Source: Myxococcales bacterium (GTDB lineage Bacteria > Myxococcota_A > Polyangia > Polyangiales > Ga0077539). Taken from it: a stretch of 48,119 nucleotides of DNA. A model generated the notes under the pieces. The model worked only from the letters and a program-made list of their open reading frames with translations. It did no database searches and was not told where the DNA came from. Positions 16,443 through 24,683 of the stretch are shown here, in pieces (position 1 is the first letter of the stretch; every line of letters begins with the position of its first letter). The DNA is taken from NCBI GenBank assembly GCA_013298625.1, contig JAAFIF010000016.1, positions 75,320-123,438 on the forward strand, read 5' to 3'. A program made the translations under genes and the position numbers.

Positions 16443-17618
16443 ATGGCACGTTTTCGCTGCAATGGACCGGGGCCTCTCGCCCGCTCGGGGCACTGGTGGG
16501 TCTCGGTGTTGCTTGTGCAGTGCGCGCTCTTGTTCGCGCGAGCGGGCAGCGCGCAGCAGATCGAGGAGGGGCGCTACGTCGTCGGTCGCGGCGAGACGCT
16601 CAGCGAAATCGCCGAGCGAATGCACATCACCACCCGCGTCCTGGCGGAGTACAACCACCTTCAAGCGCCCTACGCCCTGCGCTCGGGGCGCAGGTTGCGT
16701 GTGCCTCCAGAGGTCACCGACGAGGTCTATCGCCAGCTCGGCGGCGTCGTTCGCACCCGCGGGACCGCGGCAGCCACCGCGAGCGCCAACGCTTCGGCCA
16801 ACAGCCGCACGACCACCACGTCGGCGACCAACGGTAGTCGCGCGAGCGCGAGCAACACCCGCGGCAACACAAGAGGCAACGCTTCGGGCGGCGGTCGCTA
16901 CGGGCGCCCTGCGTCGCGCGGCTACGTGCGCCTCGTGCGCGAGTCCACCGGGGCGATGATGGACCTGCACATGCGCAGGATCACCGCGAGCGTGCAGACG
17001 CGCATGCGGACGTTCTTGCGGTACGGCGACGGGCGATCACGGGCGATCCACCCGCGGCTGCTGCGGCAGCTCGCGCTGGTGAGCGATCACTTCGGCGGCC
17101 GACGCATCCATGTGATCTCTGGGTATCGACCGTTTCGCCGCGGGCAGTGGACGCCGCACTCGAACCACAACATCGGCCGCGCCGTGGACTTTCGCGTCGA
17201 GGGCGTGTCGAACCGAGCGCTGAGAGACTACTGCAGGACCATTCCGCAGACGGGGTGCGGGTACTATCCGCGCAGCGTGTTCGTGCACATGGACGTGCGC
17301 GAAGAGAGCGCGACGTGGGTTGATTGGTCGCGCCCTGGGCAACGGCCGATGTACGGCCGCGAAGACCGCGCCCCGGACACGCGCGTCGCTGCCACGGCGA
17401 CGGCCGCCGCGCGCGCTTCCGAAGACGAAGGCGTGGACGACGTCGCGCAGGACAACCATCGCGTGCGCGAAGCGACCGCGGTCGAAGAGCACGACGACGA
17501 CGAGCGCGCTCGCCGCGAGTCTGGCTCGGGCGAGACGACCGCGCCTGCTGCCACGCCCGGCGCTGCTACTGGAGCCGGCGCTGCTGCGGGTGGCGCTGGC
17601 GCCGCTGCGGCGAACTGA
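16443..17618 (+). CDS. Exported LysM protein with M15/DUF882-type peptidase domain
   Basis: This 391-residue protein likely cuts or binds peptidoglycan in the periplasm. After a signal peptide (VSVLLVQCALLFARAGSA-QQ) comes a LysM domain (YVVGRGETLSEIAERMHITT, LRSGRRLRVPPE). A Ser/Thr/Asn-rich linker leads to the peptidase domain (about residues 165-300): ISGYRPF, then the zinc signature SNHNIGRAVDFR (His and Asp ligands) and VFVHMDVREE (third ligand His). This matches DUF882/YcbK and M15 D,D-carboxypeptidase-like proteins. The C-terminal 90 residues are low complexity (acidic, then Ala/Gly). ATG 16443 is preferred to a TTG at 16401. It is divergent from pilM. Confidence 0.88.
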   Translation: MARFRCNGPGPLARSGHWWVSVLLVQCALLFARAGSAQQIEEGRYVVGRGETLSEIAERMHITTRVLAEYNHLQAPYALRSGRRLRVPPEVTDEVYRQLGGVVRTRGTAAATASANASANSRTTTTSATNGSRASASNTRGNTRGNASGGGRYGRPASRGYVRLVRESTGAMMDLHMRRITASVQTRMRTFLRYGDGRSRAIHPRLLRQLALVSDHFGGRRIHVISGYRPFRRGQWTPHSNHNIGRAVDFRVEGVSNRALRDYCRTIPQTGCGYYPRSVFVHMDVREESATWVDWSRPGQRPMYGREDRAPDTRVAATATAAARASEDEGVDDVAQDNHRVREATAVEEHDDDERARRESGSGETTAPAATPGAATGAGAAAGGAGAAAAN

Positions 17619-17679
17619 GAGAGAGGGCGTCGCGCAGGGGCGCGGGCGGCGCTTCGAGCGAGCGAGGACGACGTCCGCT

Positions 17680-18147
17680 TCAGCTGGGCGGCGCGCTGCT
17701 CGGCGCGGGCGGCAATCGAAGCGTGACGAGCGCGCCCTGGCCGGACTTGGTCGCGAGGACGTCGGCGAGCGTGTGGGATTCAGCCCAGTCTTCGCAGCGC
17801 TCTTTGAACTTCGACCACGTGTCGTGCAGCACGCACGGGTTGGCGAAGTTGCACTTGGGCAACCCGAACGCGCAGTGCGCCGGCTCGAACTCGACCCCCG
17901 CGGCTTCGAGCACGGCGCGCAGCTTCACTTTCGACGGCTCGATGGCGAGCGCGAAGCCGCCGTTGTGGCCTTTCTGACCGCGCACGAGGCCAGCGGCTGC
18001 CATGCGACGCATCACTTTGGCGAGGTATGCGGGAGGGATGTGTGCGGCTTCTGCGAGGTCAGCGACGCGCACGAACTTGTGCTCGTCGCTGTGAATCGCG
18101 AGGTACACCATCGATCGGAGCGCGTATTCTACGGTTTGCGAGAACAT
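17680..18147 (-). CDS. Rrf2-family iron-sulfur transcription regulator
   Basis: This 155-residue regulator has the Rrf2 winged helix (MFSQTVEYALRSMVYLAIHS, LAEAAHIPPAYLAKVMRRMA, GLVRGQKGHNGGFALA). Three cysteines, C-x6-C-x5-C (HCAFGLPKCNFANPC), are probable [2Fe-2S] or [4Fe-4S] ligands as in IscR, NsrR and RirA. Spacing differs slightly from the IscR/NsrR C-x5-C-x5-C. The C-terminus is a Ser/Pro tail. Such regulators sense nitric oxide, iron or cluster supply. No iron-sulfur or NO-detoxifying genes are nearby, so the target is unknown. It is convergent with the LysM gene; the 275 bases upstream (18148-18422) hold no gene I can support. Confidence 0.9.
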   Translation of the reverse strand: MFSQTVEYALRSMVYLAIHSDEHKFVRVADLAEAAHIPPAYLAKVMRRMAAAGLVRGQKGHNGGFALAIEPSKVKLRAVLEAAGVEFEPAHCAFGLPKCNFANPCVLHDTWSKFKERCEDWAESHTLADVLATKSGQGALVTLRLPPAPSSAPPS

Positions 18148-18422
18148 GCTGGGCGACGGGGATGGCGAGCGTTGTGGGAGGGGTTGGGGAACGAGCGCGA
18201 CGATAGCGCACGCTTTGCAGCAAGCGTGAAGGATCTACGCACGAACGCGCTCATCGGATGCACGTGACCAGAGCGAATTGTGCGGCAGTGTCCACGGTTG
18301 CTGCGCTGCGTGCGACTTCGAGGACGACACGACAGAGGTGCAGTTGCTGCGCGCAAAAACGAAGAACACTCTCTAGTCGCGCGCGCAGATTCTTGGAATG
18401 ACACGACCTTGCAGCGCGAAGC

Positions 18423-18749
18423 TCAGCGCGCGCGGTCGTTTTGGGCGCGCAAGTGATCGACGCGCTTCTGCGCTGCGACGAGTCGACGCGGGTCGAAGTA
18501 CGAGCCGATCGCGCGACCGACGGCGAGCAGCCCGATCACCGCGCCGAACCAGCGCGTGGGGTCGGGAAACCCGACAGCGCTGCCGATGCCGAAGCCGAGC
18601 CCGTAGCCCGCGCCGAGGCCGACGATCATGGCGGGCAGCATGACGACGCCCTTGTGGTCCTCCCACCATGCGGCGCGGTCGCGAAAGCGGTCGCGCTCGC
18701 GGGTGGCTTGATCGAGCGCGGAGGGTTGCTGTGCGTTGTCGTCGGGCAT
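18423..18749 (-). CDS. Small membrane protein
   Basis: This 108-residue protein of unknown family has a charged N-terminus (ALDQATRERDRFRDRAAWWE) and two hydrophobic helices: VVMLPAMIVGLGAGYGLGFG with a following IGSAVGF, and WFGAVIGLLAVGRAIGSYF. It ends in a basic amphipathic tail (RRLVAAQKRVDHLRAQNDRA). The glycine-zipper-like first helix and charged ends support a real inner-membrane protein. ATG 18749 is chosen because residues upstream of it do not look coding. It is divergent from the kinase-FHA gene. Confidence 0.7.
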   Translation of the reverse strand: MPDDNAQQPSALDQATRERDRFRDRAAWWEDHKGVVMLPAMIVGLGAGYGLGFGIGSAVGFPDPTRWFGAVIGLLAVGRAIGSYFDPRRLVAAQKRVDHLRAQNDRAR

Positions 18750-18962
18750 GCTGAGCGAGGGGACCTTTGCGCAGTGAGAGCCGGCGTCTAAACCAATACC
18801 GCGACGGTCGTCGTCGTTTTCTCTGTTCGCGGTCTTGGTCTGACTTGATTTCAGCCGCTCGTTGAAAGAGCCGATCCGCTTGGGCATCCTCGATGCCCGT
18901 CGCGGGCGCGGTGCCAGGTATAGCCGATGCGCGCGGCGCTCACGATGGCGACGCGGGGTACA

Positions 18963-20492
18963 ATGACCATCGCTTCGATGAGCAGTGAGTCCGAGCCGGT
19001 CGAAGGGACGCGCGTCGCGGGGCGGTACGTGATCGAGCGCGAGCTCGGGCGGGGAGGGACCAAGCGCGTGTACCTCGCGCGCGACGCGCTGACGGGGGTT
19101 CGCGTGGCGGTGGCGTTGCTCGCGAGCGAGTTTGCGCGGGACGCGGTGGTCTCGGCGCGCTTCTCGCGCGAGGCGAGGGCGGCGAGCGCGCTTCGGTCGC
19201 CCTTCACCGTGCGCGTGTTCGACGTGGGAAAGCTCGAAGACAACACGCGCTACCTCGTGCTCGAAGCGGTGCTCGGGCGCGGGCTCGATCAGGCGATGGA
19301 GGACGGCGCGATCGACCCCGAGCGCGCCGCGCGATGGACGCTCGAGGTGCTGGCGGCGCTCTACGAAGCGCACTCGCGGGGGGTGATCCACCGCGACGTG
19401 AAGCCCGAGAACATCATGCTCGCGCCGACGGACGCGGGCGAGCTCGCGAAGCTCACGGACTTCGGGCTCGCGAAGGTGGTGGACGCCAACCTCGACGCCT
19501 CGGTGCACTTGCACACCGCCGCCAACGCGGTGCTCGGGACGCCGGACTACATGGCGCCCGAGCAGTGGAAGGGCGGCGCGATCGACCCGCGCACGGACCT
19601 GTACGCGGTCGGCGTGCTGCTGTTCGAGATGCTGTGCGGGCGCGCGCCGTTCGCAGCGAAGGAGCTGCCTGCTGTGTACGCGGGGCACTTGTTCGACGCG
19701 CCGCCGGCCTTCGATCGGTCGATGCCAGCGATGGCGTTGGCGCTCGAGCCCGTGGTTCGCAAGGCGCTCTCGAAGCGACAAGAAGACCGGCACGAGAGCG
19801 CCCTCGCGATGGCGCAAGCGATCGCGTCGGTGACGGGGATCCGCGTGCCAGAGGAGGCGTTTGCGCTGGCGATTCCCCGGTGGGACGCGACGACGCTGCG
19901 GGCGGAGCTGGTGGGGGACGCGCTCGACGGGATGGTCACGGTGCTCTCGTCTGCGCGCGTGGTGCTCGGTCGCGACGCGGTGGCCAACGAGCGCGTGCGG
20001 TGCGTGCTCGTCGCCGACGCCGCGGCGCAAGAGCGCACGGTGTCTCGCGCGCACGCGGTGATCGAGTGGCGCGGCGGGCGCGCGTGGATCAGCGACCTCG
20101 GCTCGACCACGGGGACCACCGTGGACGATCGCGCGATCACGCGAGAGCCCGTCGAGCTCGTGCGGTCATCGGTGCTCGGGCTCGGGCCGTACGTGCGCTA
20201 TCGCTTCGTGCACGCCGAGTGCGAGAAGGGAGCGCTCCCCGCGTGGGCGCGGCTCGATCGCTTGGACCCTGCGGGCGCTGGGCACGCGGCGCTGATGCTG
20301 CTCGGCGCAGAGGCTCCGCTCGGGCGCGACCCAGCCACGGCGGCGCTCGTGTGCGCGACGGACGAGCGCGCGTCGCTGCGCGCGCAGGGAGGAGCGTTGG
20401 TGCTCGTGCGCGGCGACGAAGAGACGCTGTTGCGCGACGGGAGCGAGCTGACGTTCGAGGGAGGCGCGAAGCTCAGCGTGGCGATCGAGTGA
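18963..20492 (+). CDS. Ser/Thr kinase-FHA protein with WNK-like displaced catalytic lysine
   Basis: The 509-residue protein lacks an obvious transmembrane helix. Its kinase domain (about residues 16-280) has the beta-3 Lys replaced by Ala (VAVALL, Ala 51, where the sister kinases here read VAVKLL). The glycine loop reads GRGGTKRVY, placing Lys 34 exactly where eukaryotic WNK kinases put their catalytic Lys (GRGSFKTVY). The remaining core is intact: IHRDVKPENIM, TDFGLA, TPDYMAPEQ. A C-terminal FHA-like domain follows (VVLGRDA, TVSRAHAVIEW, DLGSTTGTTV, with Thr for the usual Asn in STNGT), then a weaker second repeat (APLGRDPATAAL onward). So it may be active rather than a pseudokinase. Other in-frame ATGs at 18927, 18945 and 18978 are possible; GGGG ahead of 18963 decided the choice. 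Confidence 0.92.
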   Translation: MTIASMSSESEPVEGTRVAGRYVIERELGRGGTKRVYLARDALTGVRVAVALLASEFARDAVVSARFSREARAASALRSPFTVRVFDVGKLEDNTRYLVLEAVLGRGLDQAMEDGAIDPERAARWTLEVLAALYEAHSRGVIHRDVKPENIMLAPTDAGELAKLTDFGLAKVVDANLDASVHLHTAANAVLGTPDYMAPEQWKGGAIDPRTDLYAVGVLLFEMLCGRAPFAAKELPAVYAGHLFDAPPAFDRSMPAMALALEPVVRKALSKRQEDRHESALAMAQAIASVTGIRVPEEAFALAIPRWDATTLRAELVGDALDGMVTVLSSARVVLGRDAVANERVRCVLVADAAAQERTVSRAHAVIEWRGGRAWISDLGSTTGTTVDDRAITREPVELVRSSVLGLGPYVRYRFVHAECEKGALPAWARLDRLDPAGAGHAALMLLGAEAPLGRDPATAALVCATDERASLRAQGGALVLVRGDEETLLRDGSELTFEGGAKLSVAIE

Positions 20493-20513
20493 GCCTCGCG
20501 CTAACGCGATGAT

Positions 20514-20536
20514 GGCGTGAGCCCTGCGCTCACGCC
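20514..20536. terminator. Hairpin between convergent kinase and desaturase genes
   Basis: GGCGTGAGC (20514-20522), loop CCTGC, GCTCACGCC (20528-20536) form a perfect nine-pair stem. It lies 22 bases after the kinase stop and covers the desaturase stop codon, so it could end transcripts from both sides. No T-run follows, so it may be rho-assisted or only structural. Confidence 0.4.
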
Positions 20537-21618
20537 GTGGCGGGCGCGGTCATCGACTCGATCTCTTCTGCGCGCAGCGGATGAACGCGGCTCTTCAAGA
20601 GCGCGATGATCTCTTCGTGCGAGCGCTGCTGGCCGTCGAGGTTGACGTAGTGCTTCGCGAGGGTCTTCCACTGGCCGGACCAGAGGAGGACCGAGACCAT
20701 GAAGAAGTCGAGCCCTTCGAAGACGACCGCGCCGGTGCTGATGTAGAGCTCGCGGTTGTCGAGGAGCTCTTTGGGGGCCTCGGTCCAGTGGCGGTTGGCC
20801 TTCATGTGATGGCCGATGTGATAGCCGTCGTTGAACGCGCGCTTGTTGTAGACGCTGTTGATGCAGGTGATCGAGTTGGAGAAGCCGTTGTTCTTGCGGT
20901 CCGTGTTGATGAACGCGTGCTGTCCCCAGTTGCCGACCATCATCATGGTCCGCGCGATGGCCATGGGCAGCGCGAAGGCGAAGAGGCCGAAGCGCCAGTC
21001 GATCAGCAGCGACGTGATCACCAGGGATTGATGGATGACCTCGCCCCAGAACGCGCGCTTGGCGAAGGTCGTGCGCTGGTGGCGCTGCAGGTACGCGGGC
21101 AGCTCGATCGCGATGAGAAAGAAGAAGCGCGCCCAGTACTTGATGAAGCTCGCAAACGAGTCGCGGCGGTAGCTGTACGTGCCCGAGAGGTCCTCGCCCA
21201 TGTTGTCCTCGGCGTGGTGCATTCCGAGGTGGTGCTCGGCGTAGCCCGTGGGCATGCCGAAGAAGAAGGACATCAAGTAGGGCTGCACGCGGTTCAGCCA
21301 CTTGGGTGACTTGATGAAGGGCCGGTGCATCGTGCAGTGGAGCATCAGGATCACCGGCGGGACGAACCAACCCCACACGGCGAAGTAGACGAGCCCGAAC
21401 GCGAGCTGCGCCCAGCCTGGGACGGGCGCGCGCACGATCGCGAACAGGGCGAGCATCATGGTGCTCATGAGGATCGTCATGCGCAGGGACAGCCGGACGA
21501 ACACTTCGTCGCGCGGATCGTAGAGGTGCTCTTTGCACCAGCGCGAGAGCGGACCGTCGCCGTAGGTCGGCGCCTCGGTCGGGTCAGTCAGCACAAGCGG
21601 AGCGAGGTTCGTGCTCAT
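20530..21618 (-). CDS. Membrane fatty acid desaturase
   Basis: This 362-residue integral membrane di-iron enzyme of the fatty acid desaturase/hydroxylase family should introduce double bonds into membrane acyl chains. Histidine boxes are HCTMH, EHHLGMHHAEDN and GYHIGHHMKANRHW, with an additional WGQHAF. Hydrophobic helices include TILMSTMMLALFAIV, LAFGLVYFAVWGWFVPPVIL and FGLFAFALPMAIART. ATG 21618 gives MSTNLAPLVLTDP. The family call is secure; the acyl position and substrate are not. Only 100 bases separate it from the WHy-like lipoprotein gene upstream on the same strand. Confidence 0.92.
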   Translation of the reverse strand: MSTNLAPLVLTDPTEAPTYGDGPLSRWCKEHLYDPRDEVFVRLSLRMTILMSTMMLALFAIVRAPVPGWAQLAFGLVYFAVWGWFVPPVILMLHCTMHRPFIKSPKWLNRVQPYLMSFFFGMPTGYAEHHLGMHHAEDNMGEDLSGTYSYRRDSFASFIKYWARFFFLIAIELPAYLQRHQRTTFAKRAFWGEVIHQSLVITSLLIDWRFGLFAFALPMAIARTMMMVGNWGQHAFINTDRKNNGFSNSITCINSVYNKRAFNDGYHIGHHMKANRHWTEAPKELLDNRELYISTGAVVFEGLDFFMVSVLLWSGQWKTLAKHYVNLDGQQRSHEEIIALLKSRVHPLRAEEIESMTAPATA

Positions 21619-21718
21619 GAGTGCCGAGGGAGATAAACGATGTTTCGCTGGAGTTCCAGCGGCCGAAGGCGCGTAGAGGATTACGCGCGGCGCGCAAGCG
21701 TTGCGGCGGTCGAGGCGC

Positions 21719-22570
21719 TCAGAACAAGCGCGGGAGCCCGACGCCGGGCTGTCCCTGCTGCTGGTTGTTGGCCAGTGATTCGAGCTGCCAGGTGCCCGTG
21801 AAGGGCGGGACGCTCGCGGCGAAGCGGCCGAAGTTCTCGACGCGCAGCCACACGGTGCCTTCGAAGCGATAGGGAATGTCGAAGCGCACTTGCTGTCCGC
21901 GCTGCGCCTGCGTGACGGCGTTGTTGGCGACGTGCTCGATCACGCGGAGGACGGCGTCGGGGTCGAGCTGCAAGTGCACTTGCGAGCGCGTGTGCGCGCC
22001 GGGCGCGAGCGTGCGGATGCGGAGGTTCTCGAAGCGCTGCTGTCCTGTCGCGACGCCGACGAGAAAATTGATCCCCGCGGCGGCGAAGTCGTTGAGCGTT
22101 CGGATGTCGCGCTGGTCCGAGCGACAGGCGCCTTCGGCGGGCGGGCACGAGTTGGGGTCTTCGCAGAGGTTCAAGCAGACGGCGCCGAGGTTCTGCTCGC
22201 CCGTGACCGCGGGAAACACGGTGAAGGCCGCGAGGATCTCGACGAGGGGCAGCGGGATCTGGTTGGGGTTTTCGAAGTCGAGGTCCGTCGTGAACTGAAA
22301 CTGCAGGTCTTCGCGGGTCGGAACGGGCCCGAGCACGGAGCACACGATGGGCGGCGCGACGCGGGTGCAAAAGTGCATCGCGATGTGCTCGTTGCGCGGG
22401 GCGCGGGTGAGGCGCACTTGCTGGACGGTCACCCGCGGGGGCTCGGGCGGACGAATGGGAGAGCCGGTGCCTTGTCCAGAGCGAAGCTGGTTGAGGATCT
22501 CTGCGCAGCCTGCGGTCGAGAGGGACATGGCGCAGAGCGTGGCGAGAGAGAGCGAGCGGAGTGCGTTCAC
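21719..22570 (-). CDS. Lipoprotein with LEA2/WHy-like domain
   Basis: This 283-residue lipoprotein has a clear lipobox (SLSTAGC, Cys 22). The segment TTDLDFENPNQIPLPLVEIL resembles the WHy/LEA14 core, where a hydrophobic strand is followed by NPN and a Pro-Leu stretch. A Cys-rich insert follows (AVCLNLCEDPNSCPPAEGAC), which may be disulfide-bonded. The C-terminal half ends with strands such as VRFDIPYRFEGTVWLRVENF. WHy proteins are often linked to desiccation or envelope stress, but that role is not shown here. A short repeat of GTGGCTAC (three copies) lies in the 111 bases upstream. Confidence 0.75.
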   Translation of the reverse strand: MNALRSLSLATLCAMSLSTAGCAEILNQLRSGQGTGSPIRPPEPPRVTVQQVRLTRAPRNEHIAMHFCTRVAPPIVCSVLGPVPTREDLQFQFTTDLDFENPNQIPLPLVEILAAFTVFPAVTGEQNLGAVCLNLCEDPNSCPPAEGACRSDQRDIRTLNDFAAAGINFLVGVATGQQRFENLRIRTLAPGAHTRSQVHLQLDPDAVLRVIEHVANNAVTQAQRGQQVRFDIPYRFEGTVWLRVENFGRFAASVPPFTGTWQLESLANNQQQGQPGVGLPRLF

Positions 22571-22681
22571 GGCGGACCTCGGGTGCGAGAGTGAGTCTCG
22601 ACAGGGTACGGGATGATGGCGCGATTGTTACCCAGTAAAATCAGCGGTGAAGTGGCTACTCGAGTGGCTACGGCGCGGTGG

Positions 22682-23443
22682 CTACTCGAGCCTCCGGCGA
22701 AACTCTCGCACCGCGGGTTCGCGCCAGTCACCGTGGTCGTTGGTGCGGCCGAGCAGGTCGTTGTAGAGGCGATGACGGTTGACCATCGCGTGGCCGATGA
22801 TGTCGCGGTCGGGGATCGAGAAGCGGTGGCGCAGGTGGCGCACGAGGGCGAGGCCGGCTTCGATTTGGGGCGCTCGGTTGAGCATGGCGGACTCGACCGC
22901 GGCGGGCCCCTCGCGGAGGCAGCGCTGGACGAACTCGATGCCGATGGAGACGTGGTTGACGCCGTTGGCGTGGCGACAGCGGATGGACGGGGGGACGAGG
23001 CCGTAGATCGTTCCGTCCTGGTCGACGATGTAGTGCGCGCAGAGGCCGGGGAGCTCGCCGCGGCGCGGGCGGTTGTTGGCGAAGGTGTGCCACGCAGAGC
23101 GAAAGCTCGGTCCGCACGTGTAGTGCAGGACGATCATCCGCGGGTCGAGCCGCCATTCGCGCTCGCCGTAGTGTCGAAAGCTGTACTCCGCCGCTTGCTG
23201 CATCCGCTCTTCGATCCTCGGCAACAGCCGCGGAACAATCGTCGGCGCCGGCGGCGCGTTCGCCCTTCGAGCCGCGCGCATCGGCGTGAGCAACTGCACC
23301 TCGCGCGCGAGCGTCCGTCGCGCGACGGCCCGGCTCACCCGCGCCGTCGACCGCGGCCGAAACAGCGTGGGCAGCGCGAGGTCCGGCAGCGAGACGCAGA
23401 GCATCCCAGCGCACACGCACACGATCGCGCCGCGGATCGCCAT
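22682..23443 (-). CDS. N-acetylmuramoyl-L-alanine amidase-type protein (amidase_2)
   Basis: This 253-residue protein should cleave the amide bond between MurNAc and the stem peptide. An N-terminal hydrophobic segment (GAIVCVCAGMLCVSLPDLAL) suggests export or anchoring. The amidase_2/PGRP domain contains RMIVLHYTCGPSFRSAWHTF (first zinc ligand His), LCAHYIVDQDGTIYGLVPPS, CRHANGVNHVSIGIEFV and DRDIIGHAMVNRHRLYNDLL (second His and probable Asp ligand). ATG 23443 is chosen, as 15 residues before it look noncoding. It is divergent from the GNAT gene by 56 bases. Confidence 0.88.
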   Translation of the reverse strand: MAIRGAIVCVCAGMLCVSLPDLALPTLFRPRSTARVSRAVARRTLAREVQLLTPMRAARRANAPPAPTIVPRLLPRIEERMQQAAEYSFRHYGEREWRLDPRMIVLHYTCGPSFRSAWHTFANNRPRRGELPGLCAHYIVDQDGTIYGLVPPSIRCRHANGVNHVSIGIEFVQRCLREGPAAVESAMLNRAPQIEAGLALVRHLRHRFSIPDRDIIGHAMVNRHRLYNDLLGRTNDHGDWREPAVREFRRRLE

Positions 23444-23499
23444 GGCTTCGCCCACAGTGTACGGGACCGCGCCGCGGTGGTGGTACAAAGGGAGCGGCG

Positions 23500-24048
23500 A
23501 TGGTGGTGAGCGACGACGAGGTGATCGAGGTGGGGCTCGGGGCTCGGCTGCGTGCGTTTCGTGCGGGCGACGAGCGCTCGCTCGTGCGCGCAGCCAACGA
23601 CGAAACCGTGGCGAGGTATCTCCGCGACCGGTTTCCTCACCCGTACACGTGGGAGGACGCCGTGGGATGGGTGGCCTTCAATCGAGACCTGCGTCCAGTG
23701 TGCAACTTCGCGATCGAGTTCGACGGCGACGTGATCGGCGGCGCAGGCTTCGTGTTCGGCGACGACGTCCATCGCTTCAGCGCCGAGGTGGGCTACTGGC
23801 TCGGTCGCGCGCACTGGGGCAAAGGCCTCGCGACCGCGGCGCTCACGGCCCTCACGCGCCACGGCTTCGAGCGGCACGGGATGGTTCGCTTGTTCGCGGG
23901 CGTCTTCGAGGGCAACGCCGCGAGCATGCGCGTGCTCGAGAAGTGCGGCTACGCGCTCGAAGGCGTCTCGAAGCGCTCGGCGCTCAAGGGCGGGCGGTTT
24001 CTCGACGTGTACAACTACGGGATCGTTCGCGAGGAGTATCGACGGTGA
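23500..24048 (+). CDS. GNAT-family N-acetyltransferase (RimJ/RimL type)
   Basis: The 182 residues follow the RimJ/RimL pattern of acetyl-CoA-dependent N-acetyltransferases: LGARLRAFRAGDERSLVRAA, CNFAIEFDGDVIGGAGFVFG, AEVGYWLGRAHWGKGLATAA (acetyl-CoA loop), LFAGVFEGNAASMRVLEKCG and a terminal VYNYGIVREEYRR. The substrate could be a ribosomal protein N-terminus, another protein or a small amine. The stop overlaps the next ATG by one base (TGATG), implying coupling to the DUF3105 gene. Confidence 0.93.
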   Translation: MVVSDDEVIEVGLGARLRAFRAGDERSLVRAANDETVARYLRDRFPHPYTWEDAVGWVAFNRDLRPVCNFAIEFDGDVIGGAGFVFGDDVHRFSAEVGYWLGRAHWGKGLATAALTALTRHGFERHGMVRLFAGVFEGNAASMRVLEKCGYALEGVSKRSALKGGRFLDVYNYGIVREEYRR

Positions 24049-24683
24049 TGCGAGGGTCGAGAGTGATGGGTCGAGGACTGTGTTTCTTGATTGTGTGTGT
24101 CGTGCTGGCCGCGTGCTCGCCGCCGTCGTCGAGGCGGTCGGACGCGAGCGTTCCGGTGTTGGTGGACGCGGCGTGCGGCGCGGCGATCGAAGCGCACGAG
24201 GTGCTCGCGTCGCCGCACGTCGATACGAGCGCGAGCCTCGCGTACAACTCCAATCCGCCCTCGTCGGGTCCGCACTACTCCGAGTGGGCGCGGTGGGGGA
24301 TCTACCGCGAGCCCGTCGCGCGCGGCTACCTCGTGCACTCGCTCGAGCACGGCGCGGTGGTCCTGAGCTATCGCTGCGCCAACGCCGACGCGTGCCCGAT
24401 GCTGCACGACGCCCTCGCGGCCTTCGTCGCGAGGCTCCCGCCCGAGCCGCTCTGCGTCGCTGAAGGTCTGCGTCGTCGCATCATCGTGACGCCGGACCCG
24501 ATGCTCGCGCCCTCGGTGACCATCGCCGGCGCCGCGTGGGGGCTCACGTACACCGCGAGCTGCGTGGACGATCGATCGCTCGAGACGTTTGTCCTCGGCA
24601 CCACAGGGCGCGCGCCGGAGAATTTCTGCGCGGATGGATCGCAGCCGCCCGCAGCGCCGCTGGTGGACGCGGGGCGGGACTGA
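24048..24683 (+). CDS. DUF3105-domain lipoprotein
   Basis: This 211-residue lipoprotein has the signal GRGLCFLIVCVVLAAC, with the lipidated Cys in LAAC. The DUF3105 core is plain: LAYNSNPPSSGPHYSEWARW, GYLVHSLEHGAVVLSYRC, RIIVTPDPMLAPSVTIAGAA. The conserved His in HSLEHG and several Cys suggest a metal or disulfide role, but DUF3105 has no established function. ATG 24048 is coupled to the GNAT stop; an in-frame ATG at 24066 is also possible. Confidence 0.88.
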   Translation: MRGSRVMGRGLCFLIVCVVLAACSPPSSRRSDASVPVLVDAACGAAIEAHEVLASPHVDTSASLAYNSNPPSSGPHYSEWARWGIYREPVARGYLVHSLEHGAVVLSYRCANADACPMLHDALAAFVARLPPEPLCVAEGLRRRIIVTPDPMLAPSVTIAGAAWGLTYTASCVDDRSLETFVLGTTGRAPENFCADGSQPPAAPLVDAGRD

